Of a DNA stretch of 28,791 bases, positions 22,525 through 28,791 are shown piece by piece; the stretch's first letter is position 1; each line of letters starts with the position of its first letter. The notes under the pieces are model-generated. The model was not told the DNA's origin. It ran no database searches and worked only from the letters and a program-made list of their open reading frames with translations. The position numbers and the translations under genes were made by a program. The DNA is from Hofstenia miamia (Eukaryota > Xenacoelomorpha > Acoela > Hofsteniidae): the NCBI GenBank assembly GCA_900660155.1, contig CABFPE010000037.1, forward strand, positions 1,225,762 to 1,254,552. The letters run 5' to 3'.

Positions 22525-24571
22525 AAATAATTGGTTGCACAAAAGCATTTCCAAGCTAGCTGAAGTGCAATGTTCTAGTTTGGTATTGTTTCTGACGCTT
22601 TAATATTGTGAAAGCATAAAAAATTAACATGTATGTGAAATCTTACTTTATGTAGAACATAGAATATGCATGTATTATAATCAAATCAGAAATTATCTCT
22701 ACCTTCCTTTGTTGAAGTACAAAATATAGGCAATTGAAAAATATAATGTTGCTGCAAAACACACTTTCAAAAAATTTGCATTTCTAAAACTAGCCTGCTA
22801 CAGTGTCGTGCGATGCATATGCAATACAATGTGATTATTTAAAAAGACTGTTCATAGTAATTAATAAGCAAATGCTTTCAATAAGCAAAGACTCAGTCAA
22901 TCAGTCTACTAATAAATAGTTTTAGTGTACTTTATAAAACATAATTTATATACATTTATATATTACAAAAATGTATAAAATGGGTGGAAATTTTAAAAAA
23001 TTTACAAATTTCAATAAATTTTCAAACCGTAACCCACATTTGAACTATGCTATGACTGCAAAAATCAAAGCAATTCATTTCTTTCAAAAAGTCAAAAGTT
23101 GTTTCATTTAAGCAAGGTAGCACATTGAAACAATAAGTCTTGGCATTTCTAACCTATGCTTATACGTCATCATTGAGGTTGGTTACAAAATTTCGTGCCC
23201 CACAAATCCTCACAGGAATCTCCATTTCCATGACAAGCCTGATAAATCATAATTGGAAAATAATATGTGCTTACTGCGTTAAATTTGATTACATGCTTTA
23301 TTTTCTATAGTAAATTACACCATAGAGTCAATACTAGTCAATACTACATTTCCAATGATTAACAAGCATTCTACTGGAAGTTCCAAACTTAACAGCCTCA
23401 TTTAAGAATGTTAGCAAAGATTATTCTAGCATTCATGTGTTCTGATTCACAGCATACCAAATTATTAGATAATTGAAATACTGAAAACTGGCTCGACTTC
23501 AAACAATTTTCTACAAACCTATTAGGAAAATTCGAGGATATGAATACGTCTATGAATAAGCGTCTCCCTTCATGTTATGTTAACATTTGTGCTAAAAATC
23601 ATTTTTTCTGCACTGTAGCTTATCAAAACATAGGAGTTAAAACGAGTACAAAAAATATGTACAAAATGAATATATGCAGACTATAGCTACATATACTGCT
23701 TAAAATATTTGAAAAATAATAATACCAAACTGGTTAAAATAAATGTATCTCAAATATTAACGCTTTGAGAACAAGATTTCTCTAACTAAACCAGCTTAGA
23801 AATTTTGATCGCCAAATATTAAAGCTTCTTTGCAAATATTGCATTCCTTGCTAAAAACATACAAAGAAAATTTCCTTGAAATTTAAACACTGTAGAATCT
23901 ATTAAGCTTAGGAGCACCCCATGAACAACCATGATTAAATGATGAAATGTATTTAACTTTTCATTATGCTTAAGTAATGAGCCTTTTTAGGCTTAAACAT
24001 TTCTTCCACAGTTGAATTAGTGCACCTTACTACACCTATTGTTAATGATGAATAATTTATGTAGTTACAATTTGCCCTATATTTATGTTTACCTTCTTAC
24101 CTCTATTTCACCAGGTTGCGTTTTTTAAATTTCATGAGTTTCCTTCAATACAATATCACCAAATGCAAGAAAAATATCAAGAAAGAAATTATTTTCAATT
24201 TTTTATATATAAATACGAATAAAATATCAGTGTTTGATATTTTTTTGATTTCGTAATGAGTGCAGATTTTGAAATATATTAAGAAAGCTATTTTATTTTG
24301 GTTTATATATAAATCATGGGCTTTTGTTATTTCAACTCATTCTGAAAGAAAAATTCTCAAATACAGAAAGCGTCATAGAATTTGCTATTTTGGTACAAAG
24401 GCAAATTGTTCTCATGGTTCTATGTAATATCTTGTTTTGCTAATAGTTAGAGGGATTTAAAACATTTTGAATGAGTGCAATATAGAATGGCACCTGCAAT
24501 GTATTAAGGCCATCTGATACTATGTCGAAAGTCTCTTGCCTTTCCCTAAGGCCCATAAAAATGAAATTACA

Positions 24572-24572
<1 letters not shown>

Positions 24573-24604
<32 letters not shown>
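24573..24604. repeat. (TA)n microsatellite
   Basis: Roughly 16 uninterrupted TA units. Simple-sequence repeat. Confidence 0.95.
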
Positions 24605-24607
<3 letters not shown>

Positions 24608-25073
24608 CTTCTTTCTCGGCATATTGCTGTGACAGAAAATTTAAAATGGGCATGAGAATAAAGATTATAATTTAGCCATTGATTAAAAAAAGTTTTCCAT
24701 TTATGTCAAAAATATGCTTTTGGTTATTAAATGATTAATACCATGCATTCTTAATACCTAAAAAAAATTTTACGCATAGCAGAATTTTAGCAGAATATGT
24801 TTTCCTAATTTCATTTACTCTCTTTATAAATTGATCTCACAACTGAACAACATTGTGTATAAAGCAAAAACATTTTTAAATTTCGAAACAGTGGTGTTTA
24901 GGAATATTATTTAATATTTTTTGATCATGTAGAACAGTCAGTAGACTATTTAAACGCATGTTTTCAGGTTTGATGAATCAATTATTCAGGCATTATATTA
25001 CTAAATATTTTCACTAAGAAATAGTGATAAAATTCTCTTGCAAATGATTCAAATAATGTAGCACTAATGTATA

Positions 25074-25105
<32 letters not shown>
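25074..25105. repeat. (TA)n microsatellite ending at an N
   Basis: About 30 bases of TA dinucleotides that end directly at the ambiguous base 25106, at the border of the large palindrome. An assembler is likely to have broken or joined sequence here. Confidence 0.9.
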
Positions 25106-25106
25106 N

Positions 25107-25150
25107 GGGCTTTAATTAGCACCATAATATATACAACTATTTGATGAAAT

Positions 25151-25198
<48 letters not shown>

Positions 25199-25242
25199 AT
25201 TTCATCAAATAGTTGTATATATTATGGTGCTAATTAAAGCCC
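25107..25242. repeat. Perfect 136-bp palindrome with a (TA)n centre
   Basis: Base-by-base pairing about the midpoint (25174/25175) is perfect as far as I checked: the arm starting GGGCTTTAATTAGCACC at 25107 is the reverse complement of the arm ending GGTGCTAATTAAAGCCC at 25242. The centre is a TA run that is self-complementary. The left arm begins straight after an N. It may be a real inverted repeat (for example a miniature foldback element) or an artefact in which one strand was appended to its own complement across the microsatellite. Confidence 0.92.
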
Positions 25243-27048
25243 CCTAATTTAGCGCCATTAAAAATAATTTCTTTGGGATTTCTGAAAATAAAAAATTTAA
25301 ATATTGCTATGTTACCATAAGAATTATTCCACAATAATCGATGCAACACAAAAATCTTAAATTTCATACCCCATTAGTTCCTTCCTTGACTTGAATATTT
25401 TTGTTATCAAATTTTCATAAAATGTAAGGATGCATTCAAACATTTTTTGAAGGAAGTCTGTATGAATTGACATAGAGTCACTTTAAAAGATTATGTATTT
25501 TTGCTTCTATGCGATTTCACACTATTTATTAAACTTCATAATTGATGATTTATTTATCTTAAAAAGGTAGTATTTCAGTATTCTGTAGTGGCGGATACAG
25601 AGACCCTTATATAATATAAAAATTTTACCAAAATAAACTACTCAAAGACTACATACCGAAATTCTTCCGTCCCCAATTATTATATTAAATGGTGTGATGA
25701 AATTGTAATTATTTGATGCAGTCAGCACATCATTTATTGGCAACTCCTAAACTATTCTGAATTTTTATGCTTAGTGGCTTGCAAACGAATTGATAACAGG
25801 ATTTTTGAATATTAAAATTACTAATCTGCATTTTTCTTAATCTTAACTTAGATATAAAGAAATTTATCTGAAGAAAGCTATTTCTGGCATATAAACTTAC
25901 TATCTTTGCGTTATGGAGGATTTAGGGTTCAATAGAGGAACAGTTTTTGTATCCAATTTTTAATAATTTAACCACAATGAGTGTATTTCAAAAGCACGAA
26001 ATGCAATGCTCATGAGAAATCGTTGACTGAGTAAATACTGTTTCAGACCTCATTATCAAATTTGAATTTCTAGAAGAATTTAGGCAGCCTTTACTGGTGC
26101 TAATTATTTCAAAATTATTTGAATTTCAATTCATTAAAAAATATAAGTCACTTTTGAAATCAACTTGTAAATTCAAAATTTAAGGATTCATAAATTTCAT
26201 TTGAACAAAAACCAACGTTAACTTTGTACATTTAACCTTGCTAAGTGCAGAATAATGATGAGATCAATATTTTATTTATTTTCATGAGGTAAAGCTGTTG
26301 CTTTAATATACTTATATCTAATTTTTGAATTAATTTCAATATGGCCCATCTTAAATATATAGTTTATTTTCAATAATACAACTATTTTGCAAATGGCTTG
26401 ATGTTTATCCAATTCCATTTCGTATTGAATTAAATGTTTATTATTTTCTTGTTGAATTTTGCTTTCATAGGAACATATCTGATATAGAATATATAGGTTA
26501 AATATTCTTCAATGCAAATTCAGGACTGGTTTTTAAGCAGGTAAGACAAGATCCGATTAGAATTTAGTTGAAATAGTGTTTTATAAGATCACTAAACAAG
26601 CCTCTAAAATATTATGAATAAAATTTTTTAAAAATTCACATTGAATTAGATGAAAATCACAAAATGTTGAGAAGTGTATTGGTACTATATTACTATTGAA
26701 TGTCTTCAAAAATGCAAAAAATTTTTATAGAAAAATATGCATATTATCTACATACTAACTGAAATTTCAAGAAACATTTATTATATTAATAAAACGTTTA
26801 GTTATATGCTAAGTTGATATTCTTAAAGACATAGTGCACAATATTTTTATTAACATTTGGAGTATTAAAAATTTCTGTAAAATTCTTTTTGATTGAATGA
26901 TGCTTCAGGTACCTAAAATATAATATTGAATATTTCTTACTAGATTTTGGACGAAATATTAACATATTAATAATGGGTGTAGATATAATAAATGATAAGA
27001 TTTATAAATTACTGTTTTAATAATATTGGGAATATTATTTGATTTATA

Positions 27049-27057
27049 TTTATTCAA
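27049..27057 (-). CDS. Candidate last exon of the SMLKQFH precursor (stop codon and AATAAA)
   Basis: On the minus strand a strong acceptor, GATTTTTTCTTTTTAG, ends at 27058. Joined to the donor at 27359, the split codon AG|T gives Ser and the next codon (27056-27054) is TGA; AATAAA (27054-27049) starts on the last base of that stop. The intron would be 302 bases, GT to AG, phase 2. The coding contribution is one base plus the stop, so this depends wholly on the splice reading. If the donor is not used, the protein instead ends at TAA 27358-27356 after an Arg. Confidence 0.45.
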
Positions 27058-27359
27058 CTAAAAAGAAAAAATCAACCTTTGATTCATTTAGTTGAATGGT
27101 TTGATGAGACTGGCGCGTTTATCTTCGTCACTAAATACAAAAAAGATTATTAGTCACATACTAATAGACGATGAAATGATAGTTAAGAGTTTGATATCCG
27201 CTTAAATGTATAATAGATATACTAATCAAATTTTGGTGACACTATAGTATACTATAAAAATTATCTTATAAATAATTTGGATATAAAAAAATCGTTATTT
27301 GTATCATAGTAATTGATTTGTGAGCTAGTAAAAATCAGTGATTTATCACAAAAATTTAC

Positions 27360-27656
27360 CTATTGTCAAGATCTCTGTCTTCAAACTGCTTAATAAATGT
27401 TCTTCTGTTCAAAAGATCATTAATATCTCTTGTGGCTAAGTAATCTGGATCACTTCTTTTGTGGAATTGTTTCAGCATGCTTCTTTCAGCAAGTTCGTCT
27501 TCACCTCGTTTGTGGAATTGTTTCAACATACTTCTTTTGTGGAATTGCTTCAACATGCTTCTCTTATTTAATTCCTCTGGAGCACTTCTTTTGTGGAATT
27601 GTTTCAACATACTCTTTTTGTGGAATTGCTTCAGCATGCTTCTTTTGTCATCATCA
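27360..27656 (-). CDS. Neuropeptide-like precursor exon with five SMLKQFH repeats
   Basis: The exon follows a T-rich acceptor (CAATTTTTTAG) and ends at a donor, AATAG|GTAAAT; both borders are phase 2 and the length is 297. It begins with an acidic DDDKR lead and then carries SMLKQFH five times, at 27640-27614, 27613-27587, 27559-27533, 27532-27506 and 27481-27455, each followed by KR or (first copy) KK, the classic prohormone-convertase sites. Spacers are acidic (SAPEELN, GEDELAE, SDPDYLAT), as in many metazoan neuropeptide precursors. A decayed copy, TFIKQFED, lies near the end. No Gly precedes the dibasic sites, so mature peptides would have a free C-terminal His rather than an amide. A secreted precursor needs a signal peptide; none is in this exon, so it must be upstream, probably beyond the right edge. 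I do not recognise the peptide. Alternatives are another processed secreted peptide (antimicrobial or venom-like), but repeat architecture favours a neuropeptide. Confidence 0.8.
27455..27640 (-). repeat. In-frame 27-nt coding repeat array
   Basis: Five 27-base units encode the same heptapeptide and dibasic site; two pairs are directly adjacent and the rest are split by 24-27 base spacers. Units differ at Ser (AGC/AGT), Leu (CTG/TTG) and Lys (AAG/AAA) codons and in the cleavage codons, without changing the peptide. Confidence 0.9.
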
Positions 27657-28723
27657 CTAAAAAATTGCAATAAATTTAACAATGAGAGGGTTCATGTACA
27701 TGCGCAGGTTTGCTTTACTAGTTAAGAATATGATACCTCAATTTGGTTGTTTTAATAATGAATTCACACATTCTTCATTAATTATATTTATATATATATA
27801 TATATATATATATTAATTATATATATATATTATATATATATTATACTAATTATATATATATATTAATTATATATAAATTGAATAATGTAGTTGATTGCTA
27901 TGACTAGTATGTGAGACACCGATGCATTTAAATTATATTAAAAAGTGTTGAATTGCTTGCTAAGACCAATTTTAGTGCAATAATCTATGAACATCCTTAC
28001 AGCAAAAAAGTGTTTTCATTGCTATATTTTGTCACTGCATGTCATCCATACAAAAAATTATAAAAAAGTTTTAAAGATAGCATTAAACAAAGATTAATGC
28101 ATGTAAGCAAAGGAAAATATTTGATACAAAATTATACTTTCCATCAAGGTTTTTGTAATTATAGAGGTATATGGCTTAGCATTTTATATATCTTAACCCT
28201 TATAAAGTATTTAATTTTAAAATAGTATTGACTTATACAAATGATCAGCAAACTAGAGGAAATACCAAAACAAGAATTTTAAAAATGAAGTCGAAAATTT
28301 TTCAAAATTTATCAATAAATTTGAAATTTATATTTGATTTCTTCATACTCATTTTGGGAAGAACCTGCTATATTCATATAAGAACAAAAGTGTGAAACAA
28401 TAAAGTCAGCCTACGAATTTAGTTGATCACACTTAAAAAAAACATTAGCACTGCGATTGGTAGCTATGTTCACATGAATGAACGATCTATTAATTTCTGC
28501 GACGCATGTGAGTAATGGAAATCTATATTATCCCATAAAACTTCCCAGTCATTAAACACTTGAAAACTAATCATTTCATTCTTCAATACTGCAGCTTCAT
28601 AAATAATGTATTACGGAAAAATGATTAGAATTTGTAGAATATCTAAGTATTATATTTGACGAAATTTTTTATGCATAAAGTATACATAAATATAATGTAT
28701 AATATCATATATAAAGAACTTAC
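27657..28723. other. Probable intron of the peptide precursor, with an AT repeat cluster
   Basis: No coding stretch is seen. It contains the TA/TTAATTA array at 27776-27883. I looked on the minus strand for a signal-peptide exon with a phase-2 donor; an ATG reading MKTLFC before GTAAGG (about 28020-28000) is in the wrong phase (phase 1). Confidence 0.4.
27776..27883. repeat. (TA)n array with repeated ATTAATTATA blocks
   Basis: A TA tract is followed by several blocks of ATTAATTATATATATA with variable TA length. This looks like a compound microsatellite; the blocks are themselves near-palindromic. Confidence 0.85.
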
Positions 28724-28745
28724 TCGGCATTTGTGAAAGAAATTC
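28724..28745 (-). CDS. Candidate 22-nt microexon of the peptide precursor
   Basis: A short segment is flanked on the minus strand by an acceptor (TGTTTATTTAG) and a strong donor (GA|GTAAGT). Read in the phase needed to join the main exon (phase 2), it encodes ISFTNA plus a split GA|T codon for Asp, giving an acidic DDDDKR run before the first SMLKQFH. It would require a phase-1 intron upstream. The match of phases is suggestive but the segment is very short and could be chance. Confidence 0.25.
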
Positions 28746-28760
28746 CTAAATAAACATTTG

Positions 28761-28791
28761 TCACACACACACATATATATATATATATATA
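28761..28791. repeat. (CA)n-(TA)n microsatellite at the window edge
   Basis: Five or six CA units run into TA units that reach the last base of the window, so the full length is not visible. Confidence 0.9.

Larger units (their letters stand above)
22525..27048. other. Long stretch with no gene seen
   Basis: About 4.5 kb of AT-rich DNA. It holds two (TA)n tracts, a 136-bp palindrome next to an N, and scattered A/T runs. The only frame of note (24440-24622, minus) arises from the (TA)n run, which reads as alternating Tyr-Ile. I see no exon-like segment. Confidence 0.5.

Noticed and set aside
24440..24622. Minus-strand ORF with a Tyr-Ile repeat
   Set aside because: The repeat is the translation of a (TA)n microsatellite.
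27455..27640. CRISPR-like or minisatellite array
   Set aside because: Units are coding, in frame, often directly adjacent and vary only silently; the spacers are also coding and acidic. The DNA is clearly eukaryotic.
27430..27725. Two plus-strand ORFs rich in Leu, Cys and Trp (27430-27660 and 27459-27725)
   Set aside because: They are antisense shadows of the SMLKQFH array; the repeat units read in the wrong strand give Cys/Phe/Leu runs without cleavage sites or a coherent domain.
28000..28020. Possible signal-peptide start MKTLFC followed by a GTAAGG donor on the minus strand
   Set aside because: The donor is phase 1, which would put the SMLKQFH exon out of frame, and the hydrophobic stretch is too short.

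Overview
The window is an AT-rich (about 70% or more A+T by eye), intron-bearing, gene-poor stretch of animal nuclear DNA. A heterotrimeric G-protein gamma subunit with a CaaX tail, a universal stress protein (USP) exon with GT-AG style borders, a dibasic-cleaved peptide precursor, AATAAA signals, long (TA)n runs and decayed repeats all point to a metazoan. USP genes together with the base composition fit an invertebrate (cnidarian, flatworm, chelicerate or tunicate are all possible); the sequence does not let me choose. Runs of N bordered by near-identical duplicated sequence indicate a draft assembly of a heterozygous individual.

Layout: 1-6.7 kb holds no gene I can support, only repeats: a (TA)n run, a small inverted-repeat element near 1.9-2.2 kb, and a GGGTCGGG-rich dispersed repeat at 2.2-2.5 kb with a relative at 10.4 kb. 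At 6.7 kb is a likely first coding exon with one transmembrane segment and a phase-0 donor. At 8.85-9.17 kb is an open frame that may be a retroelement relic. At 12.2 kb is a complete, intronless G-gamma gene with a poly(A) signal. At 13.4-14.95 kb lies an 0.8 kb direct duplication split by one N. At 16.9-17.4 kb is the 3' coding exon of an ATP-binding type USP; its last 200 bp are repeated after a 21-N gap. The transmembrane exon and the USP exon are on the same strand and both phase 0, so they could form one gene (a membrane-anchored USP) with G-gamma nested in its 10 kb intron; this is inference. At 19.4-19.7 kb (minus) is a possible 70-residue single-pass membrane protein, and at 22.2-22.5 kb (plus) a weak ORF. 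A perfect 136-bp palindrome sits at 25.1-25.2 kb beside an N.

The most interesting item is at 27.0-28.7 kb on the minus strand: a neuropeptide-like precursor exon with five exact copies of the heptapeptide SMLKQFH, each ended by KR or KK, separated by acidic spacers. The copies differ at the DNA level only by synonymous changes, so the peptide itself is under selection. I do not recognise this peptide family. A matching splice donor, a one-codon last exon with stop and AATAAA, and a possible 22-nt upstream microexon complete a tentative model; the signal-peptide exon would lie beyond the right edge. Apart from the possible USP join, the genes show no obvious functional link.
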